Shown: positions 16,941 to 25,512, counted from the stretch's first letter. The stretch is 41,101 nt of DNA from Neisseria lactamica NS19 (GCA_000193795.2 AEPI01000123.1:1-41101), one strand, 5' to 3'. The notes: generated by a model from the sequence alone, not told the origin. Numbers and translations: made by a program.

Positions 16941-17726
16941 ATGATGGAAAACGGAAAAACAGTCTCGAGATGGCGTTTTGCCTTGAAAAGTGCGGGCTGG
17001 CACCTTTTAATCAGCCTGTCGGTTGCAGGGCTGGCGGCATTGCTGGTTTTTAAGGTTTGGTATCCTTATCCTTATGCCGAGCTGACGGGAGGTCTGTCGC
17101 TTTATCAGCTGGTGGTGGCGGTCGATATCGTATGCGGCCCCCTGCTGACGCTGATATTGTCCAGCCCGAAAAAGACAGGCAGGGCGCGGGCCGTGGATTT
17201 TTCCCTGACCGGCGCGATTCAGCTGGCCGCATTGGCGTATGGTTTGCACAGCGTTTCTTTGGCGCGTCCCGTAGTGGAGGCGTTTGAACAGGATCGAATA
17301 ACTATTGTTACGGCGGCGGAGGTCGTGGTTGAAGATTTGCACAAAGCCCCCGAAGGGCTGCAAAGCCTGTCGTGGTTCGGCATCCGCCGCGTCGGGCTGA
17401 AAGAGCCTGATACGGCGGACGAAGAAAACAAAACCTTGGATTTGTCCCTGAAAGGTATCGAACCGAGTATGCGTCCGGACCGGTGGCTGCCGTATTCCGA
17501 CAAGGAAGCGGAAGAAATCCGTAAGGCGATGAAGCCGCTGAAAAAATTGGCGGATGCGAGAAAAATCGCCGTTGCCGATATTTTGAAGCAGGCAGACATT
17601 TCTGAAGATAAAGACTGGTATTTCCTGCCCTTTACCGCCGGCAGGCAGAAAGATTGGATTGTGGTGCTGGACGCGCAGGGAAATGCCCGAGGCTACGCGC
17701 CGATAGACGGCTTTATCGCCGACTGA
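16941..17726 (+). CDS. Type IV pilin accessory protein, TfpZ-like
   Basis: A 261-residue inner-membrane protein. Three hydrophobic segments near residues 20-42, 55-77 and 88-108, with conserved VFKVWYPYPYAELTGG, VVAVDIVCGPLLTLIL and SLARPVVEAFEQDRI, match the TfpZ/TfpB-like pilin accessory family that aids pilin assembly or stability in Moraxella, Acinetobacter and Neisseria relatives. A cytoplasmic or periplasmic C-terminal domain of about 150 residues follows. The start could be either of the two adjacent ATGs (MM). No pilin gene is nearby, which is usual for this accessory gene in Neisseria. Confidence 0.8.
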   Translation: MMENGKTVSRWRFALKSAGWHLLISLSVAGLAALLVFKVWYPYPYAELTGGLSLYQLVVAVDIVCGPLLTLILSSPKKTGRARAVDFSLTGAIQLAALAYGLHSVSLARPVVEAFEQDRITIVTAAEVVVEDLHKAPEGLQSLSWFGIRRVGLKEPDTADEENKTLDLSLKGIEPSMRPDRWLPYSDKEAEEIRKAMKPLKKLADARKIAVADILKQADISEDKDWYFLPFTAGRQKDWIVVLDAQGNARGYAPIDGFIAD

Positions 17727-17731
17727 ACCCG

Positions 17732-17762
17732 ATGCCGTCTGAAACCGGCGTTCAGACGGCAT
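17732..17762 (+). terminator. Inverted DUS terminator after the TfpZ-like gene
   Basis: Two facing ATGCCGTCTGAA copies, 7-base loop, directly after the stop codon. There is no T-run, so efficiency is uncertain. Confidence 0.6.
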
Positions 17763-17834
17763 CCCTGATATGCCGGATATTGCAAACACAACGGCAGCCC
17801 CGCTGCCGCCGTATCGTTGGGGAACATAAAAATC

Positions 17835-19391
17835 ATGGATTTCAGTTGGTTGGCAGAACCGCATACCTGGATAGGTTTTGCCACGCTTTTGGTGTTGGAA
17901 GTCGTATTGGGGATAGACAACCTTGTCTTTGTGGCGATTTTGGCAAACAAGGTCCAGCCCGCACGGCGCGACCGCGCACGGATTACCGGCCTGGGATTGG
18001 CAGTCGTCATCCGCATCATTATGCTTGCTTTTATGGCGCACATCATCACGCTGACCGAGCCGCTGTTCCAAATCGGCGGCCTCGCCGTTTCCGGCAAGGA
18101 TATGATTATGCTGGCAGGCGGTATTTTCCTGCTGTACAAAGCCACAACCGAGTTGCACGAACGCCTCGAAGGGCACAACCGGTTTGCCGTTGCCGACAAC
18201 CGGAAAAGGCACGCGCCGTTTTGGGGCGTGGTCGCGCAAATCCTGATATTGGATGCCGTGTTTTCCATCGATTCGGTTATCACCGCCGTGGCGATGGTCG
18301 ACCATATCGTCGTGGCGATGGGCGCGGTCGTCGTCGCGATGGCGGTGATGATTTCCGCCAGCAAACTCTTGACCGAATTTGTGGACAGGCATCCCACCGT
18401 CGTGATGCTCTGCCTGGGTTTCCTGCTGATGATCGGTTTCAGCCTGATTGCCGAAGCCTTCCATTTCCACATTCCCAAAGGCTACCTCTACGCCGCCATC
18501 GGCTTCTCGATTTTAATCGAACTGTTTAACCAGATTTCGCAGCGCAACAGCCGCAAAAACGACTACATCGGCAGCTCGTGGCGCAAGCGCACCGCCGAAA
18601 ACGTTTTGGGTATGATGGGCATACGCGAAAGTGTGCTTGCCGACGCGGGCGGCGAATCCGGGGATGACGCGCATTTTGAAGAAAACGAAAAATCGATGAT
18701 ACGCAGCGTGCTGACGCTTGCCGAACGCCCGATTATGGGGGTGATAATCCCCCGCCGGGACATCGAACGGCTGGACATTTCCCAAAGCCGCGAAGAACAG
18801 TATGCCCAACTGCAAAACACGCCTTACAGCCGCCTGCTCGTTGTCGGTAAGGCAGGTGTTGACGAACCGTTGGGCTACATCAACAAAAAAGACCTGCTCG
18901 CCCAACTGCTGGCGACGGGCAGCCTCGACATTCAGACGGCATTGCGCCAGCCGCTCGTCCTGCCCGACAGCACCACCGCGCTGGGCGCAATCGAACTCTT
19001 CCGCCAAAGCAGCGCGGATTACGCCCTCGTCGTGGACGAATTCGGCGCGGTATTGGGTATGGTAACCATGAAAGACCTGCTCGAAACCATCGCGGGCGAG
19101 TTCCCCGAAGAATTCGAACGCGAAGAAGAACCCGCCGTTCAGGGGAATCCCGATGAAAGCCTGACGGTGGAAGGCGTGTTGGAATATGTGGAGCTGGCAT
19201 CCCAACTCAATCTGCCGCAACAGGAGGAAGATACCGATTTCCATACCGTTGCCGGGCTGATTATGGAAGAATTGCAAACCATCCCCGATGTCGGAGATTT
19301 TGCCGATTTTCACGGCTGGCGGTTTGAAGTGGTTGAAAAAGAAGGGCAGCGCATCGAACGGGTCAAAATCACCAAATTGCCCGAAGAATAA
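17835..19391 (+). CDS. TerC-family membrane protein with CBS and CorC domains
   Basis: A 518-residue inner-membrane protein. The N-terminal 230 residues form a TerC domain of about seven helices with the acidic helix motif EVVLGIDNLVFVAILANK and AVFSIDSVITAVAM, thought to carry metal ions such as Mn. A linker leads to a cytosolic CBS pair (about 290-410, with GVIIPRRDIERLDIS and YALVVDEFGAVLGMVT) and a C-terminal CorC/HlyC transporter-associated domain. The architecture matches E. coli YegH/YoaE. A likely role is metal export or metal homeostasis, as shown for other TerC proteins; this is by family only. It is followed 16 bp later by surE. Confidence 0.88.
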   Translation: MDFSWLAEPHTWIGFATLLVLEVVLGIDNLVFVAILANKVQPARRDRARITGLGLAVVIRIIMLAFMAHIITLTEPLFQIGGLAVSGKDMIMLAGGIFLLYKATTELHERLEGHNRFAVADNRKRHAPFWGVVAQILILDAVFSIDSVITAVAMVDHIVVAMGAVVVAMAVMISASKLLTEFVDRHPTVVMLCLGFLLMIGFSLIAEAFHFHIPKGYLYAAIGFSILIELFNQISQRNSRKNDYIGSSWRKRTAENVLGMMGIRESVLADAGGESGDDAHFEENEKSMIRSVLTLAERPIMGVIIPRRDIERLDISQSREEQYAQLQNTPYSRLLVVGKAGVDEPLGYINKKDLLAQLLATGSLDIQTALRQPLVLPDSTTALGAIELFRQSSADYALVVDEFGAVLGMVTMKDLLETIAGEFPEEFEREEEPAVQGNPDESLTVEGVLEYVELASQLNLPQQEEDTDFHTVAGLIMEELQTIPDVGDFADFHGWRFEVVEKEGQRIERVKITKLPEE

Positions 19392-19407
19392 GCATTCAGG
19401 ATAGAAA

Positions 19408-20154
19408 ATGAACGTTTTGATTTCCAACGACGACGGCTACCTCTCAGAAGGCATCGCCATTCTGGCGCGCGTTACGGCGGAATTTGCCAACGTCAGGGTG
19501 GTTGCGCCCGAACGCGACAGGAGCGGGGTCAGCAATTCACTGACGCTCGACCGTCCTTTGCAGCTGAAACAGGCGCAAAACGGATTTTACTACGTCAACG
19601 GCACGCCGACCGACTGTATCCATATCGGGCAGTCTGTATTTTCGGATTTTCAAGCCGATTTTGTCTTTTCGGGCATCAACCGGGGCGCAAATATGGGGGA
19701 CGACACGCTTTATTCGGGGACGGTTGCGGCGGCAACCGAAGCCTACCTTATGGGCATACCCGCCGTGGCATTTTCCTTAAACGACGCTTCCGGACGCTAT
19801 TGGGCAACCGCAGAAAAGGCACTGTGGACATTGTTGGCGCATTTTTTCAAAAATCTCCCGCAGTCCCCCATTTTGTGGAATATCAATATCCCCGCCGTCT
19901 CGCCGGAAGATGTGCGGGGCATTAGAATCGCCCGTTTGGGCAGGCGGCACCACGGTCAGAACGTCATTCCCGCGCGCAATCCGCGCGGCGAACAGATTTA
20001 TTGGATAGGACCGGTCGGAGAAGTTTCCGATCGGGAAGAGGGAACGGATTTCGGCGAATGCGAAGCGGGTTTCATCACGGTAACGCCGCTGCAAATCGAT
20101 TTGACCGCTTATCGGGATGTGGCGGAAACGGCGGCGTTTTGGCGTACGGGCTGA
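19408..20154 (+). CDS. surE: 5'-nucleotidase SurE
   Basis: SurE is a metal-dependent 5'/3'-nucleotidase and exopolyphosphatase linked to stationary-phase survival. The 248-residue protein has the full family set: ISNDDGY with metal-binding Asp8 and Asp9, VVAPERDRSGVSNSLTL with the metal-binding Ser, NGTPTDC, and VFSGINRGANMGDDTLYSGT with the metal-binding Asn. The start follows AGGATAGAAA closely after the TerC gene. In many bacteria surE, pcm, nlpD and rpoS cluster; here surE-nlpD adjacency is kept while pcm and rpoS are absent, consistent with Neisseria. Confidence 0.96.
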   Translation: MNVLISNDDGYLSEGIAILARVTAEFANVRVVAPERDRSGVSNSLTLDRPLQLKQAQNGFYYVNGTPTDCIHIGQSVFSDFQADFVFSGINRGANMGDDTLYSGTVAAATEAYLMGIPAVAFSLNDASGRYWATAEKALWTLLAHFFKNLPQSPILWNINIPAVSPEDVRGIRIARLGRRHHGQNVIPARNPRGEQIYWIGPVGEVSDREEGTDFGECEAGFITVTPLQIDLTAYRDVAETAAFWRTG

Positions 20155-20212
20155 CCGTTTCGCCAAAGGCAGGCGGGCGTTGCGCTTGAGAAGAACGCGC
20201 ATTTTTATTATG

Positions 20213-20234
20213 ATATAGCGCATTCAGGCTATAT
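20213..20234. promoter_or_regulatory. Inverted repeat upstream of nlpD
   Basis: ATATAGC (20213-20219) and GCTATAT (20228-20234) flank an 8-base spacer, 22 bp before the nlpD start. It could be an operator or part of a promoter; TATGAT and TATATA hexamers overlap it. Confidence 0.35.
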
Positions 20235-20256
20235 ATCGGAACATGAAGGTTATCTT

Positions 20257-21264
20257 ATGTTGAAACAAACGACACTTTTGGCAGCTTGTACCGCCGTTGC
20301 CGCACTGTTGGGCGGTTGCGCCACCCAACAGCCCGCTCCTGTCATTGCAGGCAATTCAGGTATGCAGACCGTACCGTCTGCGCCGGTTTACAATCCTTAT
20401 GGCGCAACGCCGTATAATGCCGCTCCTGCCGCCAACGATGCGCCGTATGTGCCGCCCGTGCAAACTGCGCCGGTTTACACGCCTCCCGCTTATGTTCCGC
20501 CGCCTACACCTGCCGTTTCGGGTACATACGTTCCTTCTTATGCACCTGTCGACATCAACGCGGCGACGCATACTATTGTGCGCGGCGACACGGTGTACAA
20601 CATTTCCAAACGCTACCATATTTCTCAAGACGATTTCCGTGCGTGGAACGGCATGACCGACAATACGTTGGGCATCGGTCAGATTGTTAAAGTCAAACCG
20701 GCAGGATATGCCGCACCGAAAACCGCAGCCGTAGAAAGCAGACCCGCCGTGCCGGCTGCCGTACCAAGCCCCGTGAAACCCGCCGCGCAGCCGTCCGTGC
20801 AGTCCGCGCCGCAACCTGCCGCGCCCGCCGTGGAAAATAAAGCGGTTTCCGCGCCCGCACCGCAATCTCCCGCCGCTTCGCCGTCCGGTACGCGCTCGGT
20901 CGGCGGTATTGTTTGGCAGCGTCCGACGCAAGGCAAAGTGATTGCCGATTTCGGCGGCGGCAACAAGGGTGTCGATATTGCCGGTAATGCCGGACAGCCT
21001 GTTTTGGCGGCGGCTGACGGCAAAGTGGTTTATGCCGGTTCGGGTTTGAGGGGATACGGCAATCTGGTCATCATCCAGCACAATTCTTCCTTCCTGACCG
21101 CATACGGGCACAACCAAAAATTGCTGGTCGGCGAGGGGCAGCAGGTTAAACGCGGGCAGCAGGTTGCTTTGATGGGCAATACCGATGCTTCTAGAACGCA
21201 GCTTCATTTCGAGGTGCGTCAAAACGGCAAACCGGTTAATCCGAACGGCTATATCGCGTTCTGA
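20257..21264 (+). CDS. nlpD: NlpD-type LytM lipoprotein, amidase activator
   Basis: A 335-residue outer-membrane lipoprotein that in other bacteria activates the AmiC amidase during daughter-cell separation. Signal peptide with lipobox LLGGC (Cys21); a Pro/Ala/Tyr-rich linker (about 25-100); one LysM peptidoglycan-binding domain (105-148, HTIVRGDTVYNISKRYHIS); a second Pro/Ala linker; and an M23/LytM domain (about 225-335). The M23 metal ligands are lost: GNKGVDIAG replaces HxGxDxA, and the final motif reads TQLHFEVR with the first His of HxH replaced. So it is a non-catalytic activator, as expected of NlpD/EnvC. Confidence 0.93.
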   Translation: MLKQTTLLAACTAVAALLGGCATQQPAPVIAGNSGMQTVPSAPVYNPYGATPYNAAPAANDAPYVPPVQTAPVYTPPAYVPPPTPAVSGTYVPSYAPVDINAATHTIVRGDTVYNISKRYHISQDDFRAWNGMTDNTLGIGQIVKVKPAGYAAPKTAAVESRPAVPAAVPSPVKPAAQPSVQSAPQPAAPAVENKAVSAPAPQSPAASPSGTRSVGGIVWQRPTQGKVIADFGGGNKGVDIAGNAGQPVLAAADGKVVYAGSGLRGYGNLVIIQHNSSFLTAYGHNQKLLVGEGQQVKRGQQVALMGNTDASRTQLHFEVRQNGKPVNPNGYIAF

Positions 21265-21289
21265 TTTTCTGTCTGAAATCAAGTTGGAA

Positions 21290-21322
21290 ATGCTGTCTGA
21301 AAGGTTTTCAGACGGCATTTTT
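21290..21322 (+). terminator. Inverted DUS terminator after nlpD
   Basis: ATGCTGTCTGAA (one mismatch from DUS) faces TTCAGACGGCAT and is followed by TTTTTG. Confidence 0.8.
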
Positions 21323-21652
21323 GTTTTTGGCGGCTGTGTTTTCAAAATGGCGTTGAAAAACGGACGGGTCGGAATCGGTCGGTTTTTCTTCAATAAATCA
21401 AACCATTACTCCGAATGTTGGAACAATGCCTGTCCGGTATTTCAGAGAGGCGGATTGATGCGGTCTTAAAACACGGACGTTTCCACCCAAGGGATGAAAA
21501 CATTGGTCCCGACGAAGGGGCAATGTTTTTCAGCGTTCGAGGCCAATCAATTTATCTGAAAACACACGCTTTAAAGTCCGGTTCGGCGGGCGGCGCAGGG
21601 TGCGGAAACGGATGGCGCGATGTGTCTGTCTTTCAGACGGCATAGGCCGCCG
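21323..21652. other. Gap between nlpD and the thioesterase gene
   Basis: About 330 bp without a convincing gene. It holds an imperfect hairpin with a T-run at 21499-21530 (AACATTG...CAATGTT, inner CCC/GGG) and an isolated uptake sequence at 21631-21642, which may help end the leftward thioesterase transcript. Confidence 0.5.
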
Positions 21653-22135
21653 TCAGCAGCCGCAGGACACGTCTCCGGAGGCTTGCAGGCTGATGTTTCT
21701 GCGTTTTTTCGCTTTTTCGTAGCGGCAGCGTTGGCGGTCGGTCAGGATTTCCAGCGGGGGGACGGGGACGGGTTTGCCGTCTTTGACCGCAACCATCGTG
21801 AAGTAGCAGCTGTTGGTATGGCGGATTTCGCCGGTGCGGATGTTTTGTGCTTCGACGCGGATGCCGATTTCCATCGAGGTGCGCCCCGTGTAGTTGACAG
21901 CGGCGTAAAAGGTAACCAAATCGCCGATGTGGATGGGTTCTTTAAACAGGACTTTGTCAACCGACAGGGTAACGCAATAATTGCCGCTGTAACGGCTGGC
22001 GCAGGAATAGGCGACTTGGTCGAGCAGGAGCAGGAGTTCGCCGCCGTGTACGTTGCCGCTGAAATTGGCGGTGTCCGGCATCATCAGTTCGGACATAATG
22101 AGTTCGTGGGAAGGCAGTTGGCGTTGTTGTGTCAT
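21653..22135 (-). CDS. Acyl-CoA thioesterase, hotdog fold
   Basis: A 160-residue cytoplasmic acyl-CoA hydrolase of the YciA/BFIT-like hotdog family. The active-site region reads DTANFSGNVHGGELLLLLDQ with Asn24 and Asp39, the pair reported as catalytic in a structurally studied N. meningitidis acyl-CoA thioesterase; VDKVLFKEPIHIGDLV and GRTSMEIGIRVEAQN are family strands. The C-terminus is basic and Cys-rich (RRNISLQASGDVSCGC), unusual for the family but in line with neisserial versions. Such enzymes release CoA from short or medium acyl-CoAs. It is transcribed leftward alone. Confidence 0.88.
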   Translation of the reverse strand: MTQQRQLPSHELIMSELMMPDTANFSGNVHGGELLLLLDQVAYSCASRYSGNYCVTLSVDKVLFKEPIHIGDLVTFYAAVNYTGRTSMEIGIRVEAQNIRTGEIRHTNSCYFTMVAVKDGKPVPVPPLEILTDRQRCRYEKAKKRRNISLQASGDVSCGC

Positions 22136-22255
22136 AGTGTACCTGTTTTAAGAAAGGGTGTTTTGAAATGGGTGCGGGAAAATTTTAGGGAATGGGGAAG
22201 TGGAATTCAAGCTAAAAAAAGCTATGATGGGATAGTTTGCAGAAATGGGCCGCCG

Positions 22256-22286
22256 ATGCCGTCTGAAGCCTTCAGACGGCATTTTG
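22256..22286 (-). terminator. Inverted DUS terminator
   Basis: ATGCCGTCTGAA and TTCAGACGGCAT separated by only three bases, directly after the small membrane-protein gene. The T-run is on the plus-strand side, so it may act in both directions weakly. Confidence 0.65.
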
Positions 22287-22287
22287 T

Positions 22288-22449
22288 TTAGGAAAGCCAA
22301 AAACGGAAAACCAGGAAAAACACGAGTGCCAGCACGGCCGCCCAAACGGCGAGCATCAATCCGGCAACCGCCCGGCCCATACGGTAAACCGGGTTTTTGC
22401 GTTCGTCTTCAAGGAGCGGGTTGTGATTTTTTTCGGGTTGTTCGGACAT
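22288..22449 (-). CDS. Small single-pass membrane protein
   Basis: A 53-residue protein starting MSEQPEKNHNPLLEDERKNP, an acidic/polar N-terminus, followed by one long hydrophobic span (about residues 26-50, VAGLMLAVWAAVLALVFFLV) and the ending FRFWLS. No family is recognised; similar tiny proteins are annotated as hypothetical in Neisseria. The chosen ATG lies seven bases after GAGAA, and the upstream extension to another ATG is non-membrane and unlikely. It sits leftward between recX and the thioesterase gene. Confidence 0.6.
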   Translation of the reverse strand: MSEQPEKNHNPLLEDERKNPVYRMGRAVAGLMLAVWAAVLALVFFLVFRFWLS

Positions 22450-22522
22450 TTTGTTCTCAATCGGAAAAGTTGGAAATGGGCGTAAGGTTACGTTGCCGTG
22501 CAAAAAGATTCAAGAAGGAAGG

Positions 22523-22983
22523 TCAGCAGCCGTCTTCCCAATTTTCGTCCCAAGCGTGTTTCAATGCCGTCTGAACGGTATCGGCATCGAATCCGCGATA
22601 GGCGAGGAAGCGCGCCTGTTTTTGTTTTCTTTAAGGTCGGCGGCAGGGTGTTTGAATTTTTTACGCAACACGGCTATGGCGGTCTGTTTTTCGCTTGAGC
22701 GGTCGGGAAGCAGCTTGCGGCCGGTTTCTTCATCTATGCCCTGTTGCGCCAAAGCCTGTTTCAGCCTCAATGAACCGTGTTTGCGGCTTTTGCTGCGGAT
22801 GTAGGCTTCGGCATAGCGCAAATCCGACTGCCAGTTGCGTTCGGCAAATTCGTTTAACACGTTTTCCAGCTCCTCTTCGCTTTCGGCGTGCGGTGCAAGT
22901 TTGCGTTTCAGACCGATGCGGCTGACTTCTTGGCGCGAGAGGATGTCCATCGCGCGGGCGCGTAGGGATTTTTGGGGTTTCAT
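22523..22983 (-). pseudogene. recX: RecX recombination regulator, frameshifted
   Basis: RecX inhibits or modulates RecA filaments. The frame from 22983 starts MKPQKSLRARAMDILSRQEV and is clearly RecX (three-helix repeats; RLKQALAQQGIDEETGRKLL) but shifts near codon 120: after AADLKEN it runs into an unrelated 20-residue tail ending at 22561. One added A in the GAAAAC tract (minus strand, about 22625-22630) restores KQKQARFLAYRGFDADTVQT and an ending ALKHAWDENWEDGC to a stop at 22523, a total of 153 residues, the usual neisserial RecX length. So the gene is broken by a one-base deletion, or the base is a sequencing error. A DUS lies within the last codons. Confidence 0.85.
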
Positions 22984-23009
22984 GGCGGCGGTTTCGGCGT
23001 GCGGCAGGT

Positions 23010-23036
23010 TTCAGACGGCATAGCGTGCCGTCCGAA
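23010..23036. terminator. DUS-based hairpin between gph and recX
   Basis: TTCAGACGGCA and TGCCGTCCGAA (one mismatch) with a 5-base loop. It could weakly terminate gph. Confidence 0.5.
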
Positions 23037-23039
23037 TGC

Positions 23040-23747
23040 CTACTCTTCTTTATTTTTCTGCGGTTGCAGGTTTTCGTAAATTTCGGGCAGCGAGCCGATA
23101 ATCCAGTCGGGACGGGTCGCATCGTCTTGCGAGAGCAGCGTCATATCGCCGTAACCGAAGGTAACGCCGACGCTCAGGCAGCCGGCGGCTTTGGCGGCGA
23201 TGATGTCGTTGCGCGAGTCGCCGACCATAAGCATATTGGCGGCATCGATGCCCAAAACTCCGGCGGCGTGCCGCAGCGGCAGGGGGCTTGGTTTTTTTTC
23301 GGGCAGGCTGTCGCCGCCGAGTATCAGGCTGAAGTAGTCGGCAAGTCCGAGCTGCTTCAACAGTTCGGCGGCAAGGATTTCGTTTTTGTTGGTAATGACT
23401 GCCAGCGGGATGCCCAAAGATTTGAGCAATGCCAACCCGGCTTCGGTTTCGGGATAAGGGCGGGTGAAGACGCTTAAGTGGTCGCGGTAGTATTTCATAT
23501 AGGACACGAAACCTTTTTCCCACAGTTCGGAATCGGCTTCGCGGTCGCGGTCGTTGGTTAAAACGCGGTGAACCAGTTTGCCGATGCCGTCGCCGACGTA
23601 GCTTTCGACCACTTTGGCGGGGAGCGGTTTCATACCGAGTTGTTCCAACATCGCTTCTGCGGCGGCGGCAAGGTCGGGAACGGAATCGCACAGTGTGCCG
23701 TCCAAATCGAAGGCGACGGCTTGGACGTGTTCGATGGCTGCATTCAT
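23040..23747 (-). CDS. gph: Phosphoglycolate phosphatase
   Basis: A HAD-superfamily phosphatase of 235 residues. Motif I is FDLDGTLCDS (Asp14 nucleophile, Asp16), motif II is the TNKN segment, motif III the Lys in EKKPSPLPL, and motif IV is MVGDSRNDI. These and the helical cap with YVGDGIGKLVHR are typical of Gph, which clears 2-phosphoglycolate formed during DNA repair. It lies leftward upstream of recX; a shared transcript is possible. Confidence 0.93.
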   Translation of the reverse strand: MNAAIEHVQAVAFDLDGTLCDSVPDLAAAAEAMLEQLGMKPLPAKVVESYVGDGIGKLVHRVLTNDRDREADSELWEKGFVSYMKYYRDHLSVFTRPYPETEAGLALLKSLGIPLAVITNKNEILAAELLKQLGLADYFSLILGGDSLPEKKPSPLPLRHAAGVLGIDAANMLMVGDSRNDIIAAKAAGCLSVGVTFGYGDMTLLSQDDATRPDWIIGSLPEIYENLQPQKNKEE

Positions 23748-24159
23748 AATCCGGTTTCCTGTCGGGTTGAAAGGGTTTATTTTAACATTGTTTGCACAGG
23801 GCTTCTAATGTATGGATTGTTAACAATCGCAACAGGTTTTGCAGGCGGTGTTTTTGGATTCTGAGGGCGGAATCGGGCAGGGGTTTGAAATCCCGGCGAT
23901 GTTCCAATTAAATTTTTAAAAATAAAAGGATGCTTATACTTTTATTTAATTGGACATTTGCTTTTCGGGCGCGGAGGTTGATTTTCTCAGGCAGTGTCCG
24001 GGCTGATTCCGTGCGGCTTGAAAAATAAAATCATATATAGATTAATCAAATCGCGCTTGTGCCGACTACATGCTATTACATTTTGTCGGGAAATTGGTTA
24101 TAGTTGCGAACCTGATGGCTTGTTCCATTCCGAACCTCTCTTTGTGAAAAGGAAGCAAA
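23748..24159. other. Gap between gph and the glutamate dehydrogenase gene
   Basis: A 412-bp divergent gap with a perfect 14-bp palindrome GATTGTTAACAATC at 23815-23828, a large AT-rich inverted repeat at 23903-23954, and a possible promoter for the dehydrogenase (TTACAT, 17 bp, TATAGT near 24098). No gene is seen. Confidence 0.55.
23903..23954. promoter_or_regulatory. AT-rich inverted repeat upstream of glutamate dehydrogenase
   Basis: TCCAATTAAAT (23903-23913) pairs perfectly with ATTTAATTGGA (23944-23954), and an inner AATAAAAG pairs with CTTTTATT, leaving a 7-base bulge. It lies about 200 bp before the start codon and may be an operator or a structured leader. Confidence 0.4.
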
Positions 24160-25425
24160 ATGTCTGATGCCGTTGCAAAAGAAACCCTCAATCCGTTTGA
24201 AATCGCGCGCAAACAGGTCAAAACCGCCTGCGACCGGCTGAAAACCGATCCGGCCGTTTATGAAATTCTGAAGAGTCCGACCCGCGTGTTGGAAGTCAAT
24301 TTTCCCGTCAAACTCGACGACGGCACGGTCAAAACCTTCACGGGCTACCGTTCGCAACACAACAACGCCGTCGGCCCCTACAAAGGCGGCGTGCGCTTCC
24401 ATCCCAGTGTGAATTTGGACGAAGTCAAAGCCCTGTCGATTTGGATGACCATCAAATGCTGCGTTGCGGGCATTCCTTACGGCGGCGGCAAAGGCGGCAT
24501 TACCTTGGATCCGCGCGATTATTCCGAGGCGGAACTGGAACGCATCGCCCGCGCTTATGCTGAAGCGATTGCCCCGCTGATTGGCGAAAAAATCGATATT
24601 CCCGCCCCCGATGTGAACACCAACGGCAAAATTATGTCGTGGATGGTGGATGCTTATGAAAACGTGGTGAAACATTCCGCGCCGGGCGTGTTTACCGGCA
24701 AACCGGTCGAGTTCGGCGGCTCTTTGGCGCGTACCGAGGCTACCGGTTACGGCGTGAACTTCGCCGCCGTCCAAGCTTTGGAAAAACTGGGCAAAGACGT
24801 GAAAGGCGCGACTTACGCCATTCAAGGCTTCGGTAATGTCGGTTACCACACAGGTTATTACGCGCATCAATCCGGCGCGAAAGTCGTTGCGGTTTCTACT
24901 GTCGATGTTGCCATTTACAACGAAAACGGTTTGGATATGGAAGCCCTGTTCAAAGAGTTTCAAGAAAAAGGCTTCATCACCAACGAAGCCGGTTACGGCA
25001 AGGAAATTACCAACGCCGAACTTTTGGCTTTGGATGTGGACGTACTTGCCCCTTGCGCGCTGGAAAATCAACTGACTTCCGAAAACGCCGGCAAAGTCCG
25101 CGCGAAAATCGTGGTTGAAGGCGCAAACGGCCCGACTACGCCCGAAGCCGACGTTATTTTGCGTCAAAACGGCGTATTGGTCGTGCCCGATATTTTGGCG
25201 AACTGCGGCGGCGTGGTCGTTTCCTATTTCGAGTGGGTGCAAAACCTGCAAGGCTATTATTGGGAGTTTGACGAAGTTCAGGAAAAAGAAACCGTCGTCC
25301 TGCGCCGCGCGTTCCGCGATATTTGGAACTTGGCGCAAGAGTATGATGTCGATTTGCGAACCGCGTCTTATATGATGAGTATCCGCCGTGTTGAAAAAGC
25401 GATGAAGCTGCGCGGCTGGTATTGA
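24160..25425 (+). CDS. Glutamate dehydrogenase, 421-residue type
   Basis: A Glu/Leu/Phe/Val dehydrogenase that interconverts glutamate and 2-oxoglutarate plus ammonia. Motifs: GPYKGGVRFHPSVNLDEVKA, the catalytic-Lys region IPYGGGKGGITLDPR, the Asp of PAPDVNTNGKIMSWM, the Rossmann AIQGFGNVGYHTG, and PDILANCGGVVVSYFEW. The length is that of the small hexameric NAD-type enzymes (Bacillus-like), not the about 445-residue NADP GdhA, so it is likely the NAD-dependent catabolic enzyme; the residue after the Rossmann strand supports this only weakly. RBS AAAAGGAAG precedes the ATG. Ends in a DUS-pair terminator. Confidence 0.9.
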   Translation: MSDAVAKETLNPFEIARKQVKTACDRLKTDPAVYEILKSPTRVLEVNFPVKLDDGTVKTFTGYRSQHNNAVGPYKGGVRFHPSVNLDEVKALSIWMTIKCCVAGIPYGGGKGGITLDPRDYSEAELERIARAYAEAIAPLIGEKIDIPAPDVNTNGKIMSWMVDAYENVVKHSAPGVFTGKPVEFGGSLARTEATGYGVNFAAVQALEKLGKDVKGATYAIQGFGNVGYHTGYYAHQSGAKVVAVSTVDVAIYNENGLDMEALFKEFQEKGFITNEAGYGKEITNAELLALDVDVLAPCALENQLTSENAGKVRAKIVVEGANGPTTPEADVILRQNGVLVVPDILANCGGVVVSYFEWVQNLQGYYWEFDEVQEKETVVLRRAFRDIWNLAQEYDVDLRTASYMMSIRRVEKAMKLRGWY

Positions 25426-25439
25426 TGTTTGAACAAAGG

Positions 25440-25471
25440 ATGCCGTCTGAAGCCTTCAGACGGCATTTTTG
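25440..25471 (+). terminator. Inverted DUS terminator after glutamate dehydrogenase
   Basis: Facing uptake 12-mers with a 3-base loop, followed by TTTTT. Confidence 0.85.
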
Positions 25472-25512
25472 TGCGGGCGGGATTAATGGCGCGGATGACC
25501 GATTTGGAAGAT

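Noticed and set aside
19960..19990. ATTCCCGCGCGC resembling half a dRS3 repeat
   Set aside because: It lies in surE coding sequence and lacks the right half.
24076..25338. A 420-codon frame opposite the glutamate dehydrogenase gene, and a 500-codon frame opposite alaA
   Set aside because: Both mirror strongly conserved enzymes on the other strand and lack motifs or start signals.
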